Assembly: GCA_028714695.1 (NCBI GenBank)
Contig: JAQTLX010000005.1
Location: 157,382-209,823 of the forward strand
Source of the DNA: Ignavibacteria bacterium
GTDB taxonomy: Bacteria; Bacteroidota; Ignavibacteria; Tepidaquicellales; Tepidaquicellaceae
Direction of reading: 5' to 3'
Length of the DNA: 52,442 nucleotides
In this document: positions 18,078 to 27,156 of the stretch, piece by piece
How the letters are laid out: each line of letters opens with the position of its first letter
Position numbering within the stretch: position 1 is the first letter of the stretch
Made by a program: the position numbers and the translations under genes
Notes under the pieces: generated by a model
Databases searched by the model: none
What the model saw: the letters and a program-made list of their open reading frames with translations, nothing else
Told to the model about the DNA's origin: nothing

Positions 18078-19694
18078 TTGAAAAAAGCACTCTGCCTGTT
18101 ATTGCTATTTGTTTTGACCTCTTTTATTTATGCACAGGAAGAAAAAGACAGGAAAGAAGTTTCAACGGAACCATCAGTTACAGAGGTCAGCAAAGACGAC
18201 CTCAACGCGGAGCAGATAATAGAGCAGAATAAACCCGCGCTTGTTTCAATCTGGTACCACACCGACAGTTACATGTCGTATTATTACTATTCTACGCCGA
18301 AAGACACAACGATGATAAGCGGCAGCGGTTTTATTTTTGACAAGAGGGGCTATGTGGGAACGAACTATCACGTTATTGACGGATTCGACAGTTTGTTCGT
18401 TAAAACTTCAGACGGTACATATTACAATGCAGAACTTATTTTCGTGGATGAAAAGAACGACATTGCGATATTGAAGATGAATAATCCCGACGGCATTGAA
18501 TTTCCGGTAGTTAAAATCGGCAATTCAGATTTGCCGCGAGTGGGGCAGAGCATTTTCGCAGTCGGCAGTCCGCTGGGTTTCGAATACACAATTTCGGAAG
18601 GAATAATTGCTGCGCTCAGAACAAACGAAAAGGTTTCATTCAACGACCCGCAGACATACGCGCTGATTGAAAGAACATTCGATAAAGTAATTCAGATAAC
18701 CGCGTCAATATCACCGGGAAACAGCGGCGGCGCGCTTTTCAACGGAAAAGGCGAGGTGATAGGAATAACGACATATTCATACGGCTTTTACGGCAACCTG
18801 AATTTCGCGATTGCAATAAACAGTTTTTCGAAACTCCGCAGTAAATTTGAAGCCGCAATACTGGATTCAAATTCCGAATTCGCTTCGAAGAAAAAAGATA
18901 ATCTATTTAATACAAACATCAGGCTTGCAGACTCGTACAAATCAAAACTTTATTCAAGTTGGTACTACACGAAGCAAAAAGATACAATGAAGACATACGA
19001 CACGATGATTGTGAAACAAGATTCGCTGAACAAGATTAACTTCCGAAAAGCCGAGCAGTATTACAATGCATGCCTTGAAATGAAGCCCGATACTTTTTTC
19101 GTATATCAGGATATGATGGAACTGTATGTTTACACGGAAAGTTTTCAGAAAGCGGAAGACCTGTACATAAGGATTAAAGAAAAATTTAATTCCGACAGTC
19201 TGCTTAACACGCTATCGTCATCGCTTGCATCGGCTTATTCCACTTCAAAGGATTACAAGAAAGCCCTTGTCTTCTACGAAAAAATGTACAAAAAGGATAC
19301 GATGGACACATACATACTTTACCAGATAAGCGACCTGCACATCAAACAGAAGGATTATGGGAAAGCGGAGGGCGTATTAAAGAAACTAATAAAGAAAGAC
19401 TCTAATTACATACTCGCATACGTGCAACTGGGCAGGATTAATTACGAAAGAAAAGATTACAAAGAGGCAAAGAAATACCTTAGCGATGCATTCGACAGAA
19501 CATTTTCCGACTCATACACGTCAGCCGATTATCTCGACCTTCATTATTACAGGGGGATGATTGCCGTAAAGGAAGGAAACAAAACGGAAGCGCTGCTTGC
19601 GTATCTGGATATAAAAAGCATTTACACATATACGAAAGAAGAAAACGACAAAAAACTCGCACTTTACAAAGCAATAATAAAAATGGAAGATTAA
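18078..19694 (+). CDS. Exported trypsin-like (HtrA/Deg-type) serine protease with C-terminal TPR repeats
   Basis: The protein is about 538 residues. I chose the TTG at 18078 because AAAGGA lies six bases upstream and a clean signal peptide follows (KKALCLLLLFVLTSFIYAQ); an upstream TTG at 18063 only adds five residues. The trypsin-like domain has the triad H98 (NYHVIDG), D128 (KNDIAIL) and S216 (SPGNSGGAL). Instead of the PDZ domain usual in DegP, the C-terminal half (about 310-530) consists of TPR helices with motifs such as DYKKALVFYEKM and DYKEAKKYL. It is probably a periplasmic quality-control or processing protease that uses the TPRs for partner binding. It lies 16 bp upstream of sdhA. 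Confidence 0.88.
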   Translation: MKKALCLLLLFVLTSFIYAQEEKDRKEVSTEPSVTEVSKDDLNAEQIIEQNKPALVSIWYHTDSYMSYYYYSTPKDTTMISGSGFIFDKRGYVGTNYHVIDGFDSLFVKTSDGTYYNAELIFVDEKNDIAILKMNNPDGIEFPVVKIGNSDLPRVGQSIFAVGSPLGFEYTISEGIIAALRTNEKVSFNDPQTYALIERTFDKVIQITASISPGNSGGALFNGKGEVIGITTYSYGFYGNLNFAIAINSFSKLRSKFEAAILDSNSEFASKKKDNLFNTNIRLADSYKSKLYSSWYYTKQKDTMKTYDTMIVKQDSLNKINFRKAEQYYNACLEMKPDTFFVYQDMMELYVYTESFQKAEDLYIRIKEKFNSDSLLNTLSSSLASAYSTSKDYKKALVFYEKMYKKDTMDTYILYQISDLHIKQKDYGKAEGVLKKLIKKDSNYILAYVQLGRINYERKDYKEAKKYLSDAFDRTFSDSYTSADYLDLHYYRGMIAVKEGNKTEALLAYLDIKSIYTYTKEENDKKLALYKAIIKMED

Positions 19695-19710
19695 TAATTA
19701 ATATTTTATT

Positions 19711-21465
19711 ATGATTAAGAACTATGATGTAATTATAATCGGAGCGGGGGGTGCAGGTCTCCGCGCCGCGGTTGAAATACCGAAGGAATATTCCTGCGCC
19801 GTACTTTCGAAAGTGTTTCCACCGCGTTCCCATACAGGAACGGCACAGGGCGGTGTATGCGCCGCTTTAGGGAACATGGAAGACGACAGTTGGGAAAACC
19901 ATGCATTCGATACGGTTAAAGGAAGCGATTACCTCGGCGACCAGGATGCAATCGAAACGATGTGCAAAGACGCGATACGCGCCGTTATGGAACTCGAGCA
20001 TATGGGGCTTCCCTTTTCAAGGAACGAAGACGGTAAAATAGCGCAGAGAAAATTCGGCGGACATACAAAACCCGCAGACCCGAACGACCCGTACGGAAAA
20101 CGCATTCCCGTAATGCGAGCGTGCTATTCTGCCGACAGAACGGGACACGTAATGCTTCAGACTCTTTTTGAAAACTGCATAAAGAACAACGTAGATTTTT
20201 ATTCCGAATATTTTGTGACGGATATTATCATCGAAGACAACGTCTGCAAAGGCGTCGCCGCATTTAATATAGCGACAGGCGAAGTAACCGTGTTTCATGC
20301 AAAAGCGGTCATGTTCGCAACAGGCGGCTACGGCAGGGTTTTCAGAATTACATCAAACGCGCATGTAGGAACAGGCGACGGAACCGCGCTTATTTACAAG
20401 AACGGACTTCCGCTCGAAGACATGGAATTCTTTCAGTTCCATCCGACAGGACTGTGGAGGCTTGGAATACTCGTGAGCGAGGCGGCAAGAGGCGAAGGCG
20501 GTATTTTGAAAAACAAGGACGGCGAAAGATTCATGCAAAGATATGCGCCTACGGTGATGGACCTTGCGCCGAGAGACATGGTATCGCGAGCAATAATTTC
20601 CGAAATTCGCGAAGGAAGAGGAATAAAAGGAAGCGACGGAACTGATTATGTGCTGCTCGACGTTTCGCATCTCGGCAAAAAAGTAATTGACGAAAAACTT
20701 CCGGAGATAACGGGATTCGCGAGAACGTATCTGGGAGTAGAGCCGACAAAAGAACCGATTCCAATTCAGCCGACAGCGCACTACGCAATGGGCGGCATAC
20801 CGACAAACGCGAACTGCGAGGTTTACTCGGATGAAAAAGGCAACACTGTCAAAGGGCTTTACGCGGCGGGTGAATGCGCGTGCGTGTCCGTGCACGGCGG
20901 CAACAGGCTCGGCACAAACTCGCTTCTGGATATTATTGTATTCGGTAGAAGAGGCGGAAAAGCAATCTCTGAATTTTTGAAGACCGCGGGATTTGCGGAA
21001 ATAAAAGAAAACCACGAAACAAAGACAAAAGATAAAATATCTAAAGTTATTAATAATCAGGGCGAAGAGAAAGTTTACAAACTGAGAACTGAACTTCAGG
21101 AATGGATGATGGACAAATGCGGAATATTCAGAAACGAAGCAGACCTTAAAGAGATGGTAGAGAAACTAAAAGAACTCAAAGAGCGTTTCAAGAAGATTTC
21201 GATACAGGACAAGGGAACCGTGTTTAACACCGATCTGATGGAAGCGATGGAACTCGACAATCTGCTCGTTAATGCGGAGGCGACTGTTTACAGCGCGCTT
21301 AACCGGCAGGAAAGCCGCGGCGCTCACATGAGAGAGGATTTCCCGAACAGGGACGACGAAAAATGGATGAAGCATTCGTTCATTTTCATGAACGAAAACA
21401 CGCCCGAAATTAAAACCAGACCTGTCACAGTAACGAAATACAAACCGATGGAAAGGAAATATTGA
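19711..21465 (+). CDS. sdhA: Succinate dehydrogenase / fumarate reductase flavoprotein subunit
   Basis: Catalytic flavoprotein interconverting succinate and fumarate, 584 residues. FAD binding is shown by IIIGAGGAGLRAA (8-20). The covalent FAD histidine is H41 in RSHTGTAQGG. FHPTGLW and the active-site arginine region AARGEGGIL, RDMVSRAI and the HGGNRLGTNSL segment follow. The C-terminal domain is complete. The gene pairs with sdhB, but an unrelated exported protein is encoded between them and no sdhC/D/E anchor gene is adjacent. The direction of catalysis cannot be told from sequence. Confidence 0.95.
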   Translation: MIKNYDVIIIGAGGAGLRAAVEIPKEYSCAVLSKVFPPRSHTGTAQGGVCAALGNMEDDSWENHAFDTVKGSDYLGDQDAIETMCKDAIRAVMELEHMGLPFSRNEDGKIAQRKFGGHTKPADPNDPYGKRIPVMRACYSADRTGHVMLQTLFENCIKNNVDFYSEYFVTDIIIEDNVCKGVAAFNIATGEVTVFHAKAVMFATGGYGRVFRITSNAHVGTGDGTALIYKNGLPLEDMEFFQFHPTGLWRLGILVSEAARGEGGILKNKDGERFMQRYAPTVMDLAPRDMVSRAIISEIREGRGIKGSDGTDYVLLDVSHLGKKVIDEKLPEITGFARTYLGVEPTKEPIPIQPTAHYAMGGIPTNANCEVYSDEKGNTVKGLYAAGECACVSVHGGNRLGTNSLLDIIVFGRRGGKAISEFLKTAGFAEIKENHETKTKDKISKVINNQGEEKVYKLRTELQEWMMDKCGIFRNEADLKEMVEKLKELKERFKKISIQDKGTVFNTDLMEAMELDNLLVNAEATVYSALNRQESRGAHMREDFPNRDDEKWMKHSFIFMNENTPEIKTRPVTVTKYKPMERKY

Positions 21466-22244
21466 TGAGAAGATTTTTAGTTTTGTTAATGTTCGTTCTT
21501 CTGCTGCCATGCATAGCAGGCGCGCAATGGGATTTTAAAGTGGATACGACCCTGAGCGGATACAGATTCAAATCTACAATCGACACGGTTCAATACTCAA
21601 CTACGCTTACAATCACAAAAGGCAGCAAGAAAATCTTTTCCGAAACATATTACGATTATCTCTTTTCAGTGGAGCACGAATCAACGGATAAAAACGGCGA
21701 AAAATATTACTTCATCGGGTTTTACTCGGGCGGAGCGCATTGCTGTTCGGGGCTGCTTATAGCGAAAATCGAAAACGATAAATTCATAAAAATTGATTCC
21801 GCGATTTACGGTAATTCGGGTTTCGTTTTACAGGACATTGACAACGACGGCACAAAAGAAATAGTTTCCGGAAACGATATGTTCGCATACGCGTTCACAA
21901 ATTATTCCGAAACGCGTTTTCCGCTGAGGGTTCAGTCGTTCGACGGAAAGAAATTGAAAGACATAACAGGAAAATTCAAAGGAATGGTTCTTAAAGAACT
22001 TGACGAATTCAAAAAAGACCTGAATGACATTGTAAAAGAAGGGTTCGAATGTCCCGCGAAAGACGGCGACGATACTTTTAATACAGATGCAGGAACCATG
22101 AAAGTAATTCTTGCGGCTATAGTTGCGGATTATTATTCAATTGGCGATGTTGATAAAGGATATGCACTTATAGATAAAGTTTACAAATGTCCCGATAAGG
22201 ATAGTTTCATAAAAATTTTAAAGAAAGATTTTAAACTGAAATAA
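21465..22244 (+). CDS. Exported protein of unknown function between sdhA and sdhB
   Basis: The ATG at 21465 overlaps the sdhA stop as TGATG; a TTG three bases earlier is also possible. The product has ~259 residues with a strong signal peptide (RRFLVLLMFVLLLPCIAGAQ). The middle has FYSGGAHCCSGLL and a calcium-binding-like loop QDIDNDGTKEI, reminiscent of VCBS/FG-GAP-type proteins. The C-terminal ~90 residues are helical and charged. I do not recognise a family with known function. Its translational coupling between two Sdh subunits is unusual, but nothing visible ties it to the enzyme itself. Confidence 0.8.
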   Translation: MRRFLVLLMFVLLLPCIAGAQWDFKVDTTLSGYRFKSTIDTVQYSTTLTITKGSKKIFSETYYDYLFSVEHESTDKNGEKYYFIGFYSGGAHCCSGLLIAKIENDKFIKIDSAIYGNSGFVLQDIDNDGTKEIVSGNDMFAYAFTNYSETRFPLRVQSFDGKKLKDITGKFKGMVLKELDEFKKDLNDIVKEGFECPAKDGDDTFNTDAGTMKVILAAIVADYYSIGDVDKGYALIDKVYKCPDKDSFIKILKKDFKLK

Positions 22245-22245
22245 T

Positions 22246-22956
22246 ATGGATATTACAGTCAGAATACTTCGTTACAATCCGGAAAAGGATGAGAAGCCTT
22301 ATTTCGTTGATTACAGCGTACCGAATGTAAGCCCCGATTGGAGGCTTCTCGACGTGCTTCACGAAATAAAGTGGAAACTCGACGGCACGCTCACTTTCAG
22401 GCGTTCATGCGCGCACGGCATATGCGGCAGCGACGGAATGAAGGTCAACGGGAAGAACCGTCTTGCTTGCTCTGTGCTTTTAAAAGACCTGAACATGAAA
22501 AAGACCGTAGTTATCGAGCCGCTCCCATCGCTTCCGATAATCAAAGACCTCGTTGTCGATATGTCGAGTTTCTTCAGCAAATACGAAGTAATAAAACCGT
22601 ATCTCATAAGCAAAACACCGCCGCCGCCAAACAGCGAAAGGATTCAGTCGAACGAGGACGCGGAAAAACTTTTTGAATCCGCGAAATGCATACTCTGCGC
22701 ATGCTGTACGACTTCGTGTCCTTCAACATGGACTAATGAGAATTATATAGGACCCGCCGCATTTCTTAAAGCATACAGATTCGTATTCGACACGCGCGAC
22801 GATGCGGCAGACGAAAGGCTTGATATAATCGACAATCCCGACGGCGTCTGGAGATGCCACACAATATTCAACTGCATAGAAACCTGCCCGAAAGAAATAA
22901 ATATTACGTGGCACATTTCACAGTTGAAAAAGAAAATATCTTCGAGAGAGATGTAA
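22246..22956 (+). CDS. sdhB: Succinate dehydrogenase / fumarate reductase iron-sulfur subunit
   Basis: Electron-transfer subunit of 236 residues. The N-terminal ferredoxin domain has the [2Fe-2S] ligands C55, C60, D63 and C75; Asp at the third position is also seen in E. coli SdhB. The C-terminal domain has CxxCxxCxxxCP (C148, C151, C154, C158) and a second set C204, C210, C214 for the [4Fe-4S] and [3Fe-4S] clusters. It follows the exported unknown by one base and ends at a clear terminator. No membrane anchor subunit follows, so how the complex reaches the quinone pool is unresolved here. Confidence 0.94.
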   Translation: MDITVRILRYNPEKDEKPYFVDYSVPNVSPDWRLLDVLHEIKWKLDGTLTFRRSCAHGICGSDGMKVNGKNRLACSVLLKDLNMKKTVVIEPLPSLPIIKDLVVDMSSFFSKYEVIKPYLISKTPPPPNSERIQSNEDAEKLFESAKCILCACCTTSCPSTWTNENYIGPAAFLKAYRFVFDTRDDAADERLDIIDNPDGVWRCHTIFNCIETCPKEINITWHISQLKKKISSREM

Positions 22957-22966
22957 AGGAATTCAT

Positions 22967-22998
22967 GAAAGCCCCGGTTCCCAAACGGGGCTTTCTTT
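22967..22998 (+). terminator. Intrinsic terminator after sdhB
   Basis: Stem GAAAGCCCCG (22967-22976) pairs with CGGGGCTTTC (22986-22995) around a 9-base loop, followed by TTT. It lies 10 bases after the sdhB stop and closes the protease/sdh transcript. Confidence 0.82.
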
Positions 22999-23109
22999 AG
23001 TCTCATATAAATTATCCGCCACTTAGAACAATACAAATTCATAGATATTGCGGACAATATTTACAATCGACATCTATAATTAAACCGGTATTTTTATGTT
23101 ATTAATAAC

Positions 23110-23138
23110 TTGACTATGCATACCATACTATATAATAT
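23110..23138 (+). promoter_or_regulatory. Possible sigma-70-like promoter for the erythromycin-esterase-like gene
   Basis: TTGACT at 23110-23115 and TAATAT at 23133-23138 are 17 bases apart, about 82 bases before the ATG at 23221. A TATAAT at 23131 overlaps but has a short spacer. This is a motif-only call in AT-rich DNA. Confidence 0.35.
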
Positions 23139-23220
23139 TCATCAATAATTTCAATCTGTGTTTTTCCGGATACAAATAGCTTTTATTCCAAAAATATTTT
23201 TTGAAGAACTATAAATCAAT

Positions 23221-24612
23221 ATGGTAAAACAATTTTTTTGTTTTTTAATCAGTCTGATTTTATTCGTTTTCACAACCTTGTTTCCCCTGCCTGTGTATTG
23301 TCAGAATAACTTTCCTGCGTCCGTCGATACCTGTATTATAAGTACGAGTGCAGATAATAATATTTATGATGAATCTTTTTTTAACAAATCTTTTAAAGCC
23401 CTGAATATTGACAATAAACGGATTGTAATGCTCGGTGAGCAATCGCACGGAGACGAAATTTCTTTTAAGGTCAAATCACAAATTATAAAATATCTGATTA
23501 CCCATAGGGGTTTTAATGTACTGGCTTTTGAAACGGGTTATTATGATATGCTTTATCTGGACAGTCTTTTAAAGAAAAATCAAATCGATGATCCGGCAAT
23601 AAGGAATAATTTACAAAAATGGTGGAGCGCTTCCCCTGAATTGTTAAAACTCTTTACGGATTTGCAGACGCTGAACAACCAAGGATATGACGTGAATTTA
23701 CGCGGTATTGACTGCCAGTTCACAGGAAATTATTCGATAAACTTTTTAATGAATAATTTAATCGATGAATTGAGCGCGCTTGATACTTTACTTATTAGCA
23801 ACCATGAAATCTCGCAGATAATCAAACAAACAAAAAAATTCGTAAGCGATTACGCATATAGGATTGAAAACCCGCTTCTTAAAGAAGCGCTGGTAAACAT
23901 TAAGGATAAATTATTCGAATTATCAAAAAGAAATAAATTTAAAATGCAGCCATACATAAACAGTTTTGATTTTTATGTCAGACGGGGTACAGATTTTGGA
24001 AACAGGATTAAGAATCAAATTAAAAATGAGAGGATTCCTTTCTCGTTTTTCTCAGATGCTAATTCGGGTTATTTCATTAGGGATTCACTAATGTCATTAA
24101 ATGTTATTGAATTATTAAAGAACCCGAAGAACAAAATAATTATCTGGGCTCACAACACACACATAATTTACAATATGAATGCTCTGGATTACAATGAAAG
24201 TTTAAAAATCCGCGGGAAATTACTCGGGAATCATTTGCATGACTATTTTCCCGATTACTGTTTAAAAGTGGGGTTTACATCTTACTCCGGAATTACTTTG
24301 GATATTGATCCGAAACCGGTCATTGAATTTAATGGAAACCCTTCATACAAACAAATAAACGATTATTCATTGCCGCAATATCAGGATATTGCTACAAGTC
24401 CGAATTCGATTGAAGACTATTTAAACAGATCAGGGACAAATTATTGTTTTTATGTTACAAGATGCAGGAGTGGAGAATCGGTAATTTTTAAACCTACAAA
24501 TTATGTTGAATGCAGAGGCGAACTGGCAAAATCGTTTGACGCACTTTTCTTTATAAAAACCATGGTAAACAGCGTTGAATATTTCAACAGATTTTCATCA
24601 ACCAATTATTGA
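23221..24612 (+). CDS. Exported erythromycin-esterase-like (EreA-like) protein
   Basis: The product is 463 residues with an N-terminal signal peptide ending near YCQN. It contains MLGEQSHGDEISFKVKS and VLAFETGYYD, the conserved front of erythromycin-esterase-family proteins (GExxHG plus a glutamate). A later IIIWAHNTHI supplies the conserved histidine. A long helical insertion lies between these halves, as in the family. The family also includes uncharacterised succinoglycan-biosynthesis-linked proteins, so true macrolide hydrolysis should not be assumed. It overlaps the next gene's earliest possible start and is likely co-transcribed with that related protein. Confidence 0.78.
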   Translation: MVKQFFCFLISLILFVFTTLFPLPVYCQNNFPASVDTCIISTSADNNIYDESFFNKSFKALNIDNKRIVMLGEQSHGDEISFKVKSQIIKYLITHRGFNVLAFETGYYDMLYLDSLLKKNQIDDPAIRNNLQKWWSASPELLKLFTDLQTLNNQGYDVNLRGIDCQFTGNYSINFLMNNLIDELSALDTLLISNHEISQIIKQTKKFVSDYAYRIENPLLKEALVNIKDKLFELSKRNKFKMQPYINSFDFYVRRGTDFGNRIKNQIKNERIPFSFFSDANSGYFIRDSLMSLNVIELLKNPKNKIIIWAHNTHIIYNMNALDYNESLKIRGKLLGNHLHDYFPDYCLKVGFTSYSGITLDIDPKPVIEFNGNPSYKQINDYSLPQYQDIATSPNSIEDYLNRSGTNYCFYVTRCRSGESVIFKPTNYVECRGELAKSFDALFFIKTMVNSVEYFNRFSSTNY

Positions 24613-24623
24613 CGGATTCCATT

Positions 24624-25892
24624 ATGAAGTATAAATCAGCCTTAACAATTCTTATCCTGTGTTTGATTTTTTCAGATACCTTTTCACAGGTCGGAATTGA
24701 AAAAACAATCTCAATACCGGATTTCGATAACTTTCCAGAAAAAAATAACAGCAGTTATTACATAAATTCAATAAGATTTTTATTGAATTTGAACGATTCA
24801 TTAAAATCTGTATCCAAAATAATTTACTATCCGGCATTATGCGCGCAATATTCTTATGTCGGCGCTTTTAAACAAAGCGAAATAATTTTCAGTACGGAAC
24901 TGAATGTTTACAGAAAATACGATGATGAATTAATAACATTAGATTCATACGATACTTTAAATATATATACATTCTTAAACAGCATTCCCGATTCGGTAAA
25001 ATATATATTCTTTAACGAAAATCATGCCCGTCCGCAGAACAGAATGACCGCGCTTAATTCTCTGGATATACTTTACAAAAAAGGTTTTCGATATTTATTT
25101 TGCGAGGCATTGGGCAATAGAGATTCATTATTAAATACACGTAAATATCCAATCGTAAAAAGCGGTTCTTATACTATTGAACCTGTTTTCGGAAATTTAT
25201 TGAGAGAAGCAATGAATCTCGGTTATACTGTAATGCCTTATGAAGATACTATTAAAAATTCTGCCGGAAAGCTTTACACAAACAGCAGCAGAGAGACCGA
25301 ACAAGCAAACAATATTTTAAATTTCATCAGCACTCACAGGGATGCTAAAATAATCGTACTCGCAGGATTCATGCATATATATGAAAGCAGAAAATTGGGG
25401 TGGATGGCTTCAATATTTAAATTGAAATCCGGTTTTGATCCGCTTACAATTGAACAAACCGAAATGACGGAATATACCGGCGGCAGTTATTCAAACGACC
25501 TGTTTAAATTATTCAGAACGAAATATCAGAATAAATTGCCTGTTATGCTTATTAACAACAAAACACCATTTTCACTGAGCCCGAATAATTATGACATTAC
25601 AATATTTCCTGCAAAGACAGAATACATGAATGAGAGACCAGACTGGCTCATGACCATGAGCGGAAATAAAGAATATAAAATAGATATGAATTATTGGAAA
25701 ATAAAGGATACATGCTTGATTCAGGCGATTATTAAAAACGAAGATGTCCAAATATCTGTTCCGGTTGACCAAATACTTATCGAGAATATAAACCTGAAAT
25801 ATTCTTTATATCTTAAACACGGCAGTTATATAATTAGAAAGATCAATAAAGAAGGTATGGTCGAAAAAACGGCACCGGTAGATATACAATAA
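24624..25892 (+). CDS. Exported protein with TraB/TIKI/EreA-like core, function unknown
   Basis: I chose the ATG at 24624 (422 residues) because it begins a good signal peptide (MKYKSALTILILCLIFSDTFSQ); a TTG at 24609 is also in frame. The central part has FFNENHARPQNR, YLFCEALGNRD and KIIVLAGFMHIYE. These resemble the GExH...E...GxxH scheme of the EreA/ChaN/TraB-TIKI superfamily. The glycine before the first glutamate is replaced by asparagine, so catalysis is uncertain. The C-terminal ~130 residues look like a beta-rich extension. It sits 11 bp after the EreA-like gene. The family assignment is tentative. Confidence 0.6.
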   Translation: MKYKSALTILILCLIFSDTFSQVGIEKTISIPDFDNFPEKNNSSYYINSIRFLLNLNDSLKSVSKIIYYPALCAQYSYVGAFKQSEIIFSTELNVYRKYDDELITLDSYDTLNIYTFLNSIPDSVKYIFFNENHARPQNRMTALNSLDILYKKGFRYLFCEALGNRDSLLNTRKYPIVKSGSYTIEPVFGNLLREAMNLGYTVMPYEDTIKNSAGKLYTNSSRETEQANNILNFISTHRDAKIIVLAGFMHIYESRKLGWMASIFKLKSGFDPLTIEQTEMTEYTGGSYSNDLFKLFRTKYQNKLPVMLINNKTPFSLSPNNYDITIFPAKTEYMNERPDWLMTMSGNKEYKIDMNYWKIKDTCLIQAIIKNEDVQISVPVDQILIENINLKYSLYLKHGSYIIRKINKEGMVEKTAPVDIQ

Positions 25893-27156
25893 AATCTCAC
25901 AAGAAAAAACAATTTTTGCGCTTCGATACAGCCCGCATCTTCCGTGGGTAGAAAGTAAATTAGCTACAAACCGTTTCAACGGTTTATCGAAATAAATCAC
26001 CTAATATCTTATCTATATTATTTTTGCAAAACCGTTAAAACGGTTTTATCGTATCCTATTTCTTAACCCACGGCTGAAGCCGTGGGCTGTACCTAAAAAA
26101 ATAATCGAACAATTTTTTTATAACGTCTTTTCTTTTTTCCTATATATTTTACTCGCCGCTATCCACACAGGCGAACGTGTGCTGTACCTAAAAGACAATA
26201 ATCCGAACAATCCTTTATTTAATACGTTTTTACTTTTCCCAATTTATTAACCCACGGCTGTCTGCCCAGGCGGACGTGTGCTGTACTTAAAAGATGACAA
26301 AACCGACATTTACTTTTTCAAACCATAGTTGTTTAAATTTTCTAATCCTGCTCTTTCAACTTTATTATTTTTTAAAAACCGTTAAAACGGTTTTATCGTA
26401 TCCTATTTCTTAACCCACGGCTGAAGCCGTGGGCTGTACCTAAAAAAAATAATCGAACAATTTTTTTATAACGTCTTTTCTTTTTTCCTATATATTTACT
26501 CGCCGCTATCCACACAGGCGAACGTGGGCTGTACCTAAAAGACAATAATCCGAACAATCCTTTATTTAATACGTTTTTACTTTTCCCAATTTATTAACCC
26601 ACGGCTGTCTGCCCAGGCGGACGTGTGCTGTACTTAAAAGATGACAAAACCGACATTTACTTTTTCAAACCATAGTTGTTTAAATTTTCTAATCCTGCTC
26701 TTTCAACTTTATTATTTTTTAAAAACCGTTAAAACGGTTTTATCGTATCCTATTTCTTAACCCACGGCTGAAGCCGTGGGCTGTACCTAAAAAAAATAAT
26801 CGAACAATTTTTTATAACGTCTTTTCTTTTTTCCTATATATTTACTCGCCGCTATCCACACAGGCGAACGTGGGCTGTACCTAAAAAAATAATCGAACAA
26901 TTTTTTTATAACGTCTTTTCTTTTTTCCTATATATTTACTCGCCGCTATCCGCACAGGCGAACGTGGGCTGTACCAAAAAACAATAATCCGGACTCTAAT
27001 ACGTCCTATTTATTTATCCACGGCTATCCAAACAGGCAGACGCGGGCTGTACACATAAGACAACTGTTCGAACATTCTGTTTTCCTCTACCATCTCTTCG
27101 ATTTGTGTTTTTACTATCCTCATATATTTTTAAATTACCTTATAATCAATTTTCCT
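25893..27156. repeat. Palindromic repeat block with 347-bp higher-order direct repeats
   Basis: There is no gene here. The palindrome CCCACGGCTGAAGCCGTGGG occurs at 26067, 26414 and 26761, exactly 347 bp apart. The smaller palindrome AACCGTT-AA-AACGGTT occurs at 26030, 26377 and 26724, with a variant at 25969. Two near-identical 347-bp units (about 26031-26377 and 26378-26724) are followed by a partial third, and then a ~93-bp sub-repeat duplicates up to about 26975. Each unit also contains imperfect hairpins of the type CGCCGCTATCC...GGCGAACGTGGG and GGCTGTCTGCC-CA-GGCGGACG. Nearly all palindromes end in GCTGTAC. This is REP/BIME-like organisation. Confidence 0.9.

Noticed and set aside
23221..24612. 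Macrolide resistance gene
   Set aside because: The erythromycin-esterase family is broad and many exported members have no known role in resistance. Nothing in the context indicates a resistance element.
25893..27156. Insertion sequence or integron-like element
   Set aside because: There is no transposase or integrase frame inside or beside the block, and no target-site duplication could be recognised.
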